From: an uncultured Halieaceae bacterium
GTDB taxonomy: Bacteria > Pseudomonadota > Gammaproteobacteria > Pseudomonadales > Halieaceae
Direction: 5' to 3'
NCBI GenBank assembly: GCA_913057135.1
Contig: CAJXNM010000012.1
Coordinates: 1 to 64,000, forward strand
DNA length: 64,000 nt
Shown here: one piece after another, positions 19,759 through 29,159 of the stretch
How the letters are laid out: the number at the start of each line of letters is the position of its first letter
Position numbering within the stretch: the stretch's first letter is position 1
Notes under the pieces: model-generated
The model's database searches: none
What the model was told of the DNA's origin: nothing
What the model saw: the letters and a program-made list of their open reading frames with translations, nothing else
Program-made: the position numbers and the translations under genes

Positions 19759-20417
19759 CAGGCACTCTCCTCCACCGGCGTGTGCTTAGCAATGGTGAAT
19801 TCAGGCTCCTCTACCTGCTCGGTCTGCCAGCTACGGATAGCCCATATGAGCAGCCCAATGAGGAAGAACGCACTTGGGGGTAACAACAGCAGGCCATTGG
19901 GGGTGTACCAGCCACCCTCTGTAACAAGCGGCAAAATCTCAATACCAAATAGCTTGCCAGAGCCCAAGAGCTCTCGGATGGTACCGACCACCAGCAGGAC
20001 AAAAGAGTAACCCAAGCCATTCCCAATACCGTCTAAGAAACTGGGAATGGGTGGATTCTTCATGGCATAGGCTTCTGCTCTGCCCATGACGATACAGTTG
20101 GTAATGATCAAACCCACAAAGACAGACAGCTGCTTGGATATTTCATAAGCAACCGCCTTGAGAATTTGATCTACCACGATGACCAATGACGCGATGATAG
20201 TCATCTGTACGATGATGCGGATACTCGAGGGAATGAACATCCGAATACTCGAGATAAAAAAGCTCGAGAAAGCAGTCACCAACGTCAGGGCAATGCACAT
20301 GACGACGGTAACCTGCAGCGACGACGTCACCGCCAATGCCGAGCAAATACCCAGAATTTGAAGAGCAATAGGATTGTTCTTGAAGACCGGCCTAAAGAGG
20401 GTGTCTTTGATATCCAT
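19758..20417 (-). CDS. nqrD: Na+-NQR subunit D
   Basis: Integral membrane subunit of the sodium pump, 219 aa, related to RnfE. It shows [26 protein letters not shown] at the N-terminus and the conserved [14 protein letters not shown] segment. The Cys residues in both halves fit the NqrD/NqrE metal site. Its start overlaps the nqrC stop by one base and its stop overlaps nqrE by one base, so subunits C, D and E are tightly coupled in translation. Confidence 0.98.
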   Translation of the reverse strand: MDIKDTLFRPVFKNNPIALQILGICSALAVTSSLQVTVVMCIALTLVTAFSSFFISSIRMFIPSSIRIIVQMTIIASLVIVVDQILKAVAYEISKQLSVFVGLIITNCIVMGRAEAYAMKNPPIPSFLDGIGNGLGYSFVLLVVGTIRELLGSGKLFGIEILPLVTEGGWYTPNGLLLLPPSAFFLIGLLIWAIRSWQTEQVEEPEFTIAKHTPVEESA

Positions 20418-21193
20418 TAGGCATTTCCTTTTCGCAAGTTGGCGAGATAAGGGGCAAAGCCGTGCTCACCCAACCAGAACTGAACCAGGTTATGAACCCC
20501 TTTGCTGGTTAGGGTGGCCCCTGAAAGACCATCGACCTGCCAGTCGGCGTTGGGGCTGTTGCTATTGACAGTACCCTTAATGACGCTGATGGCCACATCG
20601 CCATCCCGGTAGGCCTGCTTGCCGGGCCACTGGGCCTTCCACCGGGGGTTATCAACCTCTCCCCCAAGCCCGGGTGTTTCACCGTGCTCATAAAAACCAA
20701 GGCCGGCGATGGTATTGGCATCGGCTTCCAAAGCGACAAAGCCATACAGCGTCGACCAAAGGCCATAGCCGTGGATCGGCAAAATAACTTTGTCGAGCTG
20801 ACCTTGTTCGTCATCGACCAAGTACACCAGGGCGTAACGGGACTGACGCATGATTTTGGCGATATCGGTATCGCCGTCGAGACGCACTGACAGGGCCGGA
20901 TCTTTCGCCGCAGCCCGCTGGTCAAAGCTGGCCGGGTCGATATCGTTGACGTAGGTGCCCGTCTCGACATCAATCACTTTCGTCGTCACCCGTTCAAACT
21001 GCTGCTCGACAGTAAGGTTGGGGTCATAAAGACCGGCGGCTTGCAGAATATTGCGCTTCAAATCACGGGTTTTGTTGGCTTCCTGCTCGGGCTTTAAGAT
21101 GACAGCCGCAGTCGATACGACGACCGAACACACCACACACAATGCCAGCGCTACACCGAGAACGCGCCCCAAACCTTCGCTTTTACTGGACAC
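20417..21193 (-). CDS. nqrC: Na+-NQR subunit C, covalent FMN subunit
   Basis: NqrC carries FMN linked to a threonine and passes electrons to NqrB. The product has one N-terminal helix ([21 protein letters not shown]) and a periplasmic FMN-binding domain with [13 protein letters not shown], whose Thr is the expected attachment point made by ApbE. The track starts at 21262, and an ATG lies at 21214. A GTG at 21193 has AAGGAGA 7 nt upstream, gives 258 aa (close to the Vibrio protein) and overlaps nqrB by only 11 bp, so it is chosen. Confidence 0.95.
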   Translation of the reverse strand: MSSKSEGLGRVLGVALALCVVCSVVVSTAAVILKPEQEANKTRDLKRNILQAAGLYDPNLTVEQQFERVTTKVIDVETGTYVNDIDPASFDQRAAAKDPALSVRLDGDTDIAKIMRQSRYALVYLVDDEQGQLDKVILPIHGYGLWSTLYGFVALEADANTIAGLGFYEHGETPGLGGEVDNPRWKAQWPGKQAYRDGDVAISVIKGTVNSNSPNADWQVDGLSGATLTSKGVHNLVQFWLGEHGFAPYLANLRKGNA

Positions 21194-22382
21194 GGGCAAG
21201 TCTCCTTTTGACATTGGCTTGCACCACAAAATGGTCAAACAACGGGGCAAACAGGTTGGCAAACAAGATGGCCAGCATCATGCCTTCGGGAAATGCCGGG
21301 TTAACGACCCGAATCAGCACACACATAACGCCGATCAGAATGCCGTAAGCCCAACGGCCCTTATTAGTCATAGCCGCAGAGACCGGGTCGGTGGCCATAA
21401 AGAACGCCCCAAACGCAAAGCTCCCAACAACCATGTGCCAGTACCAGGGCATGGCAAAGGCCGGATTAGAATCGGAGCCCACGGTGTTGAGCAGGGTTGA
21501 GAAGGCAATCATACCCACGAAGCAACCCGCCACAACGCGCCAGGATGCGATGCGTGTGAGCAACAAGACAGCACCGCCAATCATCACCATAAGAGTTGAT
21601 GTTTCACCGATAGAGCCGGGGATAGTACCCATGAAGGCATCCCACCAGCTGTACATTTGGGTGACACCGGCCATGCCCTCGCTGGCAACCACACCCAGGG
21701 GTGTCGCCATCGTGGCGCCATCGATAGCCGTCCAGACAGTATCCCCTGACAACTGGGCGGGATATGCAAAATACAAGAACGCGCGTCCGGTGAGGGCTGG
21801 GTTGAGGAAGTTCTTACCGGTACCGCCGAACACTTCCTTGCCAATCACCACCCCAAAGCTAATACCCAGCGCCGCCTGCCAGAGGGGCAAGTCTGGGGGA
21901 AGCGTCAGTGCAAACAGTACCGACGTGACAAAGAAGCCTTCATTGACTTCGTGGCCACGCTTCATGGCGAACAGCACTTCCCAGAAACCACCGACAACAA
22001 AGGTCACTATATAAAGGGGCAAGAAGTGGAGTGCACCAAATAGGAAGCAATGCCACACGCTATTGACGTCGTAACCACCTAGAGCACCGATCACACCACC
22101 ACGCCAACCATCGAGTTGGCCACCGGTAGCGGCGAGCACCTCATTGGCCTGGAAACCCAAATTCCACATGCCGTAAAACATGGCAGGGAAAGTGGCAAAC
22201 CAGACGGTGATCATAATGCGCTTAAGATCAACACCGTCGCGGACGTGGGCCGACGATCGGGTCACGTGATTGGGTGAATAAAAAATGGTATCGACCGCTT
22301 CGTAAAGGGCGTACCAACTCTCGTAGCGGCCACCGGGCTTAAAGTGCGGCTCGAGATTATCGAGTGTGCTGCGCAAACCCAT
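21183..22382 (-). CDS. nqrB: Na+-NQR subunit B, covalent FMN and riboflavin subunit
   Basis: NqrB is the large membrane subunit that forms the sodium path and carries covalent FMN and a riboflavin. The 399-aa product has about ten helices. It begins with the soluble segment [21 protein letters not shown] and includes [19 protein letters not shown]. The segment [12 protein letters not shown] contains the threonine expected to bear FMN. The start is 3 nt after nqrA. Nothing is truncated. Confidence 0.98.
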   Translation of the reverse strand: MGLRSTLDNLEPHFKPGGRYESWYALYEAVDTIFYSPNHVTRSSAHVRDGVDLKRIMITVWFATFPAMFYGMWNLGFQANEVLAATGGQLDGWRGGVIGALGGYDVNSVWHCFLFGALHFLPLYIVTFVVGGFWEVLFAMKRGHEVNEGFFVTSVLFALTLPPDLPLWQAALGISFGVVIGKEVFGGTGKNFLNPALTGRAFLYFAYPAQLSGDTVWTAIDGATMATPLGVVASEGMAGVTQMYSWWDAFMGTIPGSIGETSTLMVMIGGAVLLLTRIASWRVVAGCFVGMIAFSTLLNTVGSDSNPAFAMPWYWHMVVGSFAFGAFFMATDPVSAAMTNKGRWAYGILIGVMCVLIRVVNPAFPEGMMLAILFANLFAPLFDHFVVQANVKRRLARVQ

Positions 22383-22385
22383 GAA

Positions 22386-23732
22386 TTAACCCTCCTTCTC
22401 GATGCGCGTAAGGTTGTCGCGGAGCACCGGCCCGTACTCGTACTTACCGGGACAGACATAGGTGCACAACGCGAGATCTTCCTCGTCTAACTCCAGACAG
22501 CCCAACTGCTGTGCCGTTTGGGTATCTCCCACCAACAGCGCGCGCAACAGTTGCGTAGGCAGCACATCGAGGGGCATAACCCGCTCGTAGTTGCCAACGG
22601 GCACCATGGCGCGCTCCGAACCATTGGTGTTGGTGGTCATATCAACGGGCTTTAGTCCGAACCAACTGGATAGATAGATACCCATGACCGAGTGCTTCTT
22701 GGCACCGGGGGATAACCAACCCATGAAATCACGGTAGCGCCCTTCCGCCAGAGCAGTCACCTGCAGGTCGTATCGACCCAAATACGCCGTATCGCTTTGT
22801 ACCGCCCTGCCGCCCAAGACCGACCCCGATAACACGCGGGTTTCGCCGCCCCTGAGCTCACCGGCAGTCAATGCCTGAAGATCGGCACCCAGGCGCGCTC
22901 TAAGCAATCGCGGTTTCTCTACCTGAGGACCGGCCAAGGCAATCACCCGCGGGGTGTACAAAACACCGTCAAGGAACAGTCGGCCAATGGCAATAACATC
23001 CTGATAACCAATGTGCCAAGCCACTTTTTGCGTCGAAGCGCCCATCAGATGATGGATGTGGGTGCCGGGGAGTCCCGCAGGATGGGGACCTGCAAAGGTC
23101 TCATGCTGCAATCGTGGATGACTGCCCACAGGCAGCTGGGCATTGGGCGCTGAGCAGACATAAACGGGGCAGTTGGCCATCGCCGCAAGCACATCTTGCC
23201 CGAGGGCAAAGGCATCCCCCTGCTCTGCGATAATGAGCGCAGGGTCGGCGGCCAAAGGGCGAGTATCGATAGCGGTAATAAACAGACCCGCAGGATCGGT
23301 GCTGGGGCTGGGGACCTTGCTGTAGGGACGGGTTCGCAGGGCAGTCCACAGCCCACTGTTCACAATCTGCTCGCGGATGGCCGCCGCATCAAGTGCGCGC
23401 GCCTCCGCCGCGCTATGCTGCTTGAAGCTCACCGGCTCAATACTGTCATCGACTTCTATGACCAGCGATTGAAATACGCGTCGGGCGCCGCGATTGATAG
23501 CGACCACTTTGCCACTTGCCGGCGCTGTGTACACCACGCCATCGGTTTTTTTGTCGGTAAAGACTCGTTGACCACACTGGACAATATCGCCCTCGACCAC
23601 TTCCATGGTGGGTTTCATGCCAACGTAATCGGGACCGACCAGGGCGACTGTGCGAGTAGCCGCTGGTGTGTCGATCGTTTGCTCGGGCGCTCCCGAAATA
23701 GGGATGTCCATGCCGCGTCGAATTTTGATCAT
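22386..23732 (-). CDS. nqrA: Na+-NQR subunit A
   Basis: Peripheral cytoplasmic subunit of the sodium-translocating NADH:quinone reductase. The 448-aa product begins [14 protein letters not shown], as in Vibrio NqrA, with [36 protein letters not shown] and the late [12 protein letters not shown]. The ATG at 23732 has GGAAGAG just upstream and is chosen over the track's 23744. It is the first gene of the nqr run and is preceded by a long untranslated leader. Confidence 0.97.
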   Translation of the reverse strand: MIKIRRGMDIPISGAPEQTIDTPAATRTVALVGPDYVGMKPTMEVVEGDIVQCGQRVFTDKKTDGVVYTAPASGKVVAINRGARRVFQSLVIEVDDSIEPVSFKQHSAAEARALDAAAIREQIVNSGLWTALRTRPYSKVPSPSTDPAGLFITAIDTRPLAADPALIIAEQGDAFALGQDVLAAMANCPVYVCSAPNAQLPVGSHPRLQHETFAGPHPAGLPGTHIHHLMGASTQKVAWHIGYQDVIAIGRLFLDGVLYTPRVIALAGPQVEKPRLLRARLGADLQALTAGELRGGETRVLSGSVLGGRAVQSDTAYLGRYDLQVTALAEGRYRDFMGWLSPGAKKHSVMGIYLSSWFGLKPVDMTTNTNGSERAMVPVGNYERVMPLDVLPTQLLRALLVGDTQTAQQLGCLELDEEDLALCTYVCPGKYEYGPVLRDNLTRIEKEG

Positions 23733-23947
23733 GTGCTCTTCCACATAGTGACAGTTCTGCGCTGATCAACCGGACACGGATTACCGCAACCGGATGACAC
23801 AACCGTTTGGGGGAGCAAGGAGACGTTTCATGGGCGCGTGTGGTCTACGAGATTCCCCCAAACCTCGCGGGCCGTGCACGATGCACAGGCCTAACCAACG
23901 TCAACCGGAGGCAATAGCCAGAGCGTCTAGGGCGCTCTTCGCCGGTC
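23733..23947 (-). promoter_or_regulatory. long structured 5' leader of the nqr operon, candidate cis-regulatory RNA
   Basis: From the putative start point to the nqrA ATG there are about 215 untranslated bases. In transcript order they hold a stem-loop at 23891-23870 (GGCC and GTGCA paired with TGCAC and GGCC, one bulge). A perfect 10-bp stem follows (GTTTGGGGGA / TCCCCCAAAC, 23863-23805) enclosing about 39 nt. The octamer TCCGGTTG occurs three times (23902-23909, 23787-23794, 23767-23774), and a hexamer version lies at 23800-23805. I see no coding potential. It does not match a riboswitch class that I recognise. The structure is seen directly; the regulatory role is inferred. Confidence 0.5.
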
Positions 23948-23953
23948 GGCGGA

Positions 23954-23982
23954 ATTGTAGCGGACCGGCGTGTTTGTGACTA
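23954..23982 (-). promoter_or_regulatory. putative sigma70 promoter of the nqr operon
   Basis: On the minus strand TAGTCA (23982-23977) and TACAAT (23959-23954) are separated by 17 bp, with 4/6 and 5/6 matches to the -35 and -10 consensus. An 8-bp GC-rich inverted repeat (23940-23947 with 23963-23970) overlaps the element. It could be the end of the gap transcript or an operator. Position relative to nqrA predicts a long leader. Confidence 0.4.
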
Positions 23983-23987
23983 CCTGA

Positions 23988-25472
23988 TCAGAGCGGGCCC
24001 GTATGGTCTTTAGGGTAGGTCAAGTAGTTAATACCCGCCATTTGCTCAAGAATTCGATAGACCTGACAGCTATAACCAAATTCGTTGTCGTACCAAAGGT
24101 ACAGGACAGCCTGCTGTCCATTGACAATAGTGGCTTTGGCATCGAAGACACAGGCCGAGCGGGACCCAACGAAGTCTGAGGAGACCACTTCGGGGGATGC
24201 GGAATAATCAATTTGCTTGCGCATGTCTGAATGCAGGGCGACGTTGCGCATGAACTCGTTGAGTTCTTCTTTTGTAGTGGCTTTCGTTAAGTTTAAGTTA
24301 AGGATAGCCATGGAGACATTCGGTGTCGGTACACGAATGGCATTCCCGGTAAGTTTACCCTCTAGCTGCGGCAACACCTTCGCTACCGCCTTTGCTGCCC
24401 CTGTTTCGGTCAACACCATGTTCAAAGGTGCCGAGCGACCGCGGCGCTCTGCCTTGTGGTAATTGTCAATCAGATTCTGATCGTTGGTGTAGGCATGCAC
24501 CGTTTCCACATGACCCGTCACAATGCCGAACTCATCATCAACCGCCTTGAGCGGTGGCACGATCGCATTTGTTGTACAGGATGCCGCCGAAATAATTTGG
24601 TCGTCATCGCCAATAATATCGCTGTTAATACCGGCAACCACGTTCTTGAGGTCGCCCTTACCGGGTGCGGTAAGGATCACCTTGCGCACACCTTTCGCCT
24701 TCAAGTGACGAGACAGTCCATCTCGGTCACGCCAGACGCCGGTGTTGTCAACAACAATACAATCGTCGATGCCGTAAGCGGTGTAATCGATCTCCTCGGG
24801 TGAATTGGCATAGATCACCTTCACCTCGTTGCCGTTCGCCACGAAGGATTGGCGCTCTTCATCGACCCTGATTGTGCCCTGGAAGGCGCCGTGAACCGAG
24901 TCGCGACGCAACAGGCTAGCCCGCTTCACCAAATCATCGGGGGCACCACCTTTGCGTACGACCACGGCACGCAGCCGTAAACTGGCGCCACCGTCGGTTT
25001 TAGCAATGAGAATTCGAGCCATCAGGCGACCGATGCGTCCGAAACCGTACAACACCACATCCACCGGCTTCTCAACGGGCGGGGTGGTATTGTTCACCAA
25101 AAAGCCCAGCTGCTGCTCGACATACTGCTCAAGGGACAGACCCTGGCCCTGGGCCTTGTCGAAATATTCCACCGCCAGACGGCCAACATCAACGTGGCCG
25201 GGGCCCAAATTCATCGCCACCATTTTTTGAATGACGGGTGCGGTCTCAAACTCTGACAGCTCATTTTGCTCAACCTGGCGCACGTAGCGATGGTTTTTCA
25301 TGATGTCGAGGACAGATTGGTTCACCAGTGAGCGGCCATAGATATAGCACTTGAGGTTGCGCTCTCGGGCCAGGCCACCCACCATCGGGATCATGGCTTC
25401 AGCCAACGCCTCGCGCTGCTTCCAGTCGGCGAAGTAATCGTCGGGCCGTTCACGTTTTCTCTGCTCGGTCAT
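23988..25472 (-). CDS. gap: long-form glyceraldehyde-3-phosphate dehydrogenase
   Basis: Catalyses reversible oxidation of glyceraldehyde-3-phosphate to 1,3-bisphosphoglycerate with NAD(P). The GAPDH core starts near residue 136, with the nucleotide loop YGFGRIGRLMAR. The catalytic Cys is about residue 299 (AASCTTNAIVPP) and the partner His about 326 (VETVHAYTNDQNL). About 130 extra N-terminal residues, largely helical and charged, precede the core. This extended form (near 490 aa) is known in Pseudomonas and other gammaproteobacteria next to mfd, as here. Many such proteins are thought to act in gluconeogenesis, but cofactor use cannot be read from the sequence. It is divergent from mfd. Confidence 0.93.
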   Translation of the reverse strand: MTEQRKRERPDDYFADWKQREALAEAMIPMVGGLARERNLKCYIYGRSLVNQSVLDIMKNHRYVRQVEQNELSEFETAPVIQKMVAMNLGPGHVDVGRLAVEYFDKAQGQGLSLEQYVEQQLGFLVNNTTPPVEKPVDVVLYGFGRIGRLMARILIAKTDGGASLRLRAVVVRKGGAPDDLVKRASLLRRDSVHGAFQGTIRVDEERQSFVANGNEVKVIYANSPEEIDYTAYGIDDCIVVDNTGVWRDRDGLSRHLKAKGVRKVILTAPGKGDLKNVVAGINSDIIGDDDQIISAASCTTNAIVPPLKAVDDEFGIVTGHVETVHAYTNDQNLIDNYHKAERRGRSAPLNMVLTETGAAKAVAKVLPQLEGKLTGNAIRVPTPNVSMAILNLNLTKATTKEELNEFMRNVALHSDMRKQIDYSASPEVVSSDFVGSRSACVFDAKATIVNGQQAVLYLWYDNEFGYSCQVYRILEQMAGINYLTYPKDHTGPL

Positions 25473-25499
25473 GCCATCTCCTGTCCTAGGGTCATCTAT

Positions 25500-25523
25500 T
25501 AGGTCGTTGTCGTAGGTCGTTGT
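25500..25523. repeat. tandem 11-bp direct repeat between gap and mfd
   Basis: TAGGTCGTTGT occurs twice with a 2-bp spacer (13-bp period) about 30 bp upstream of the gap start codon. The remainder of the 219-bp divergent region shows no other clear element to me. A tandem repeat in this position could be a regulator site for gap; this is a guess from position. Confidence 0.4.
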
Positions 25524-25691
25524 GGCTATTTGTCAACCGTTGTTGAGTGTGCGGCTGTCAGCCAATCAATCGGGTGCCATCGACGGTGGGGCCATTATCG
25601 GTAACGGCAGAGAGGCAGGCAAGCCATGGCTTTTGCTGGAGCCACGCCCTCTGGGACCGTAAACTAGACGCCTTTCCCTCCTGGATTTCTC

Positions 25692-28600
25692 ATGTTTAGC
25701 GAACTTGTATCGTCGTTACCCTGGCCACACAAGCCCGGCACTCGCAGCTCTGTGGGCCCCTGTCCTGGCTCCGCAGCCACCCTGGCCGTCGCGGAACTGG
25801 CACAACAGGGCCGGCTATTAGTCGTGGTCACACCCAGCAGCGCCACGGCTCTTACCATTGAGCGAGAATTGCCCTTATTTCTGGAAAATCCCTTAGAAAT
25901 ACTGGTTTTGCCCGATTGGGAGACTCTGCCCTACGATAATTTCTCGCCCCACCAAGACATTGTTTCAGAGCGCCTAAACGCCTTTCACCGCCTGCCCTCC
26001 CTCGATGAGGGTGTGCTTATTGTGCCTATCACCACGCTCATGCACCGCACCCCTCCGACCCACTATGTGGCGGGTAACTCGCTAGTGCTGGCGATCGGCC
26101 AGGAGTTGGACACTGCAAGCTTCGCGCGCAATCTGAGCCTCAATGGTTACCGCGCGGTGGATACCGTTTATGAGCATGGTGAATATGCCATCCGTGGCTC
26201 GCTACTCGATATTTTCCCGATGGGCAGCCCGGTCCCCTACCGTATTGACCTGTTCGATGCAGAAATAGAGACCCTGCGCACGTTTGATCCTGAGACCCAG
26301 CGCACGGTCACCAAAGTGGACTCTGTCCGTTTACTACCTGCGCGGGAATTCCCGTTAAATGACGATGCCATTCATCGCTTTCAAATGAATTGGTATCGCC
26401 AGTTCGATGGCGACGCCGAGCTCTGCCCAACCTTCACCGAGATTAGCCAGGGTCGGGTGCCGGGCGGCGCAGAGTACTACCTACCCTTGTTTTTTGAGCA
26501 GTGCGGTAAAGTTTTCGATTACCTGCCCAATAACGCTGCCATTGTGACCTTAGGTGACCACTACCGAGCGGCTCAGCGATTCTGGGGTGAAATCAATGCC
26601 CGCCACGAAGAATATGGCATCGATCCACGACGCCCATTGCTGCCACCAGCGTCGGGCTTCGTACCGGTGGAGGAACTGTTTGCCGACCTCGGACGCTATT
26701 CAGTTCTGGAGCTGCGTGAAGAACCGAACGCGCCCGTTCATGCCCGAACAGCACTGCAATCCCCGCCTACACTGCAAAACGCGGTGGCTGGGGAGACAGC
26801 CATCCAACGGCTCGAGCATTTCATCAAAGACCACAAAGGGCCTATTTTACTCTGCGCTGAGAGTGCGGGGCGTCGAGAAATTCTGCTGGAGAGTCTCGCA
26901 AACCATCAGTTGGTTCCCACGCCAGTGGACAATTGGCATGATTTCGTCACCGGCAGCGCCGGTCTCGCCATCACCGTGGCGCCCGTCGATCGAGGCATCT
27001 ACGCGGGGCCAGGCCAGGCTACGCTCATCGTTGAAAACCAACTCTTTGGCGAGCGGGTCGCACAGCGGCGACGCCGGCGTCGAACCGAAGAGGAGACCAA
27101 TAGTGAAGCCATTATTCGCGACCTTACCGAGTTGCGCCCGGGGGTGCCGGTTGTTCATACAGAGCATGGGGTGGGTCGCTATTTAGGCTTACAGAGTCTC
27201 GAGATCGAGGGGGATCAAGCGGAATTCCTCGTCCTCGAGTACGCCGCCACAGACAAACTGTACGTGCCGGTCAGCTCGCTCCATCTGATATCCCGTTACA
27301 CCGGTGCCGATCCCGATTCCGCCCCCCTGCACCGCTTGGGCTCCGAACAGTGGGATAAAGCCCGACGCAGTGCCAGCAAGCGCGCCTCGGATGTGGCGGC
27401 GCAGCTGCTCGAAGTGTACGCGCGACGTGAAGCCCGACAGGGGTTTCAGTGCACCCTAGACCTTGAACGCTGGGAGCAGTTCGCCGAGGGTTTCCCCTTC
27501 GAGGAGACACCCGATCAGCTAGCCGCTATTGAAGCGGTGCGAGAGGACATGTGCTCGCCGCGGGTGATGGACCGTTTGGTGTGTGGCGATGTGGGTTTTG
27601 GCAAAACCGAAGTCGCCATGCGCGCGGCGTTTATCGCCGTGGAAAATGGCAAGCAAGTGGCGGTTTTGGTACCCACCACCCTATTGGCCCAACAGCACTA
27701 CAACAGCTTCCGCGACCGATTTGCCAATTGGCAGGTAAAAGTCGATGTAGTGTCACGGTTCAAAACCGCCAAAGACGTCAGTCAGGTCGCAGAGCGGGTA
27801 GCGTCCGGCCAGGTCGACATACTCGTGGGCACGCACAAATTGCTGCAGAGCGACTTCGCCTTTGAGGATCTAGGCTTACTCATTATCGATGAAGAGCACC
27901 GCTTTGGGGTTAAACAAAAGGACGCTATCAAAGCGCTGCGGGCTGAAGTCGACATCATGACCATGACCGCAACACCGATTCCCCGCACCCTGAATATGGC
28001 CCTGGGCGGATTGCGCGACCTGTCGATCATTGCAACACCCCCTGCACGGCGCCTGTCGATCAAGACCTTCATTCGGGAGCATTCTATCGCCCTCGTCAAA
28101 GAGGCCATCCTGCGAGAGACCCTGCGCGGAGGACAGGTTTACTACCTGCACAACGAAGTCAAAACCATCAACGAAACAGCGCGGAAGTTAGGGGAGCTGG
28201 TGCCGGAGCTCTCAATTGCTGTGGCCCACGGACAGATGCGGGAAACCGAACTGGAGCGCATCATGTCCGACTTTTACCACCAGCGTCACCATATATTGGT
28301 GTGCAGCACCATTATTGAAACCGGCATCGATGTGCCTAACGCCAATACCATCATCATCGACCGGGCCGACAAATTTGGCCTTGCGCAGTTGCATCAGCTT
28401 CGAGGACGTGTCGGTCGATCCCATCACCAGGCTTACGCCTACCTGCTGTGCCCACCCCGCTCATCACTCACCACCGATGCAGAAAAGCGCCTTGAGGCCA
28501 TTGAGGCCGCCGGGGAATTGGGTGCTGGCTACATGCTAGCTACCCACGATCTGGAAATACGCGGCGCAGGCGAGCTACTCGGTGACGAGCAATCGGGACA

Positions 28601-29159
28601 GATCCACAGTGTTGGCTTCAGCCTGTATCTGGACATGCTCCATAACGCGGTGGCAGCGCTGCGACGGGGTGAGATTCCCGATATCGACGCACCACTGGAC
28701 AAGGGCACGGAAGTCAAACTCCATGTGCCGGCCTTGATACCGGAGGACTACCTGCCCGATATCACCACGCGACTGGTGCTGTATAAGCGCATAGCAGCAG
28801 CGCAAACCCAAGACGGGTTGCGGGAAATACAGGTGGAGATGATCGATCGCTTTGGTCTACTGCCCGACCCCATCAAACACTTATTCACCCAGGCGAGTAT
28901 TCGTGTTCAAGCACAGCGTTTGGGAATCGCAGAAATTGAGGCCACCGCCAGCGGTGGTAGTATCGAGTTCACCGACAAAACACGGGTAAACCCCTTGAGC
29001 ATTGTCAAACTGATTCAGTCCGACCCGAGCAGTTACAGCCTGGCAGGCGCTAGCCGATTACGCTTTAAACGCGAACTGCCCGATTTGGCCGCCCGCAACA
29101 CCTTCCTGGAATCGCTGCTGGAATCATTCAAGCGCGATGCGGAAATGGCGACCCCATGA
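25692..29159 (+). CDS. mfd: transcription-repair coupling factor Mfd
   Basis: Mfd removes RNA polymerase stalled at DNA damage and recruits UvrA. The 1155-aa product has the UvrB-like N-terminal module and the RNA polymerase-interacting domain (PVVHTEHGVGRYLGLQSLEI, about residues 480-560). The helicase lobes have Walker A DVGFGKTEVAMRAAF and the DEEH box (LLIIDEEHRFGVKQK), then GRVGRSHHQAYAYLL, and the C-terminal TRCF domain follows. Length matches E. coli Mfd. The csiV start overlaps its stop by 4 bp. Confidence 0.98.
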   Translation: MFSELVSSLPWPHKPGTRSSVGPCPGSAATLAVAELAQQGRLLVVVTPSSATALTIERELPLFLENPLEILVLPDWETLPYDNFSPHQDIVSERLNAFHRLPSLDEGVLIVPITTLMHRTPPTHYVAGNSLVLAIGQELDTASFARNLSLNGYRAVDTVYEHGEYAIRGSLLDIFPMGSPVPYRIDLFDAEIETLRTFDPETQRTVTKVDSVRLLPAREFPLNDDAIHRFQMNWYRQFDGDAELCPTFTEISQGRVPGGAEYYLPLFFEQCGKVFDYLPNNAAIVTLGDHYRAAQRFWGEINARHEEYGIDPRRPLLPPASGFVPVEELFADLGRYSVLELREEPNAPVHARTALQSPPTLQNAVAGETAIQRLEHFIKDHKGPILLCAESAGRREILLESLANHQLVPTPVDNWHDFVTGSAGLAITVAPVDRGIYAGPGQATLIVENQLFGERVAQRRRRRRTEEETNSEAIIRDLTELRPGVPVVHTEHGVGRYLGLQSLEIEGDQAEFLVLEYAATDKLYVPVSSLHLISRYTGADPDSAPLHRLGSEQWDKARRSASKRASDVAAQLLEVYARREARQGFQCTLDLERWEQFAEGFPFEETPDQLAAIEAVREDMCSPRVMDRLVCGDVGFGKTEVAMRAAFIAVENGKQVAVLVPTTLLAQQHYNSFRDRFANWQVKVDVVSRFKTAKDVSQVAERVASGQVDILVGTHKLLQSDFAFEDLGLLIIDEEHRFGVKQKDAIKALRAEVDIMTMTATPIPRTLNMALGGLRDLSIIATPPARRLSIKTFIREHSIALVKEAILRETLRGGQVYYLHNEVKTINETARKLGELVPELSIAVAHGQMRETELERIMSDFYHQRHHILVCSTIIETGIDVPNANTIIIDRADKFGLAQLHQLRGRVGRSHHQAYAYLLCPPRSSLTTDAEKRLEAIEAAGELGAGYMLATHDLEIRGAGELLGDEQSGQIHSVGFSLYLDMLHNAVAALRRGEIPDIDAPLDKGTEVKLHVPALIPEDYLPDITTRLVLYKRIAAAQTQDGLREIQVEMIDRFGLLPDPIKHLFTQASIRVQAQRLGIAEIEATASGGSIEFTDKTRVNPLSIVKLIQSDPSSYSLAGASRLRFKRELPDLAARNTFLESLLESFKRDAEMATP

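Noticed and set aside
21391-22014. 207-aa plus-strand ORF
   Set aside because: Antisense shadow of nqrB with Thr/Pro-rich low-information sequence.
26554-27186. 210-aa ORF in another frame of mfd
   Set aside because: Same strand as mfd but in a different frame; mfd is intact and no domain is visible.
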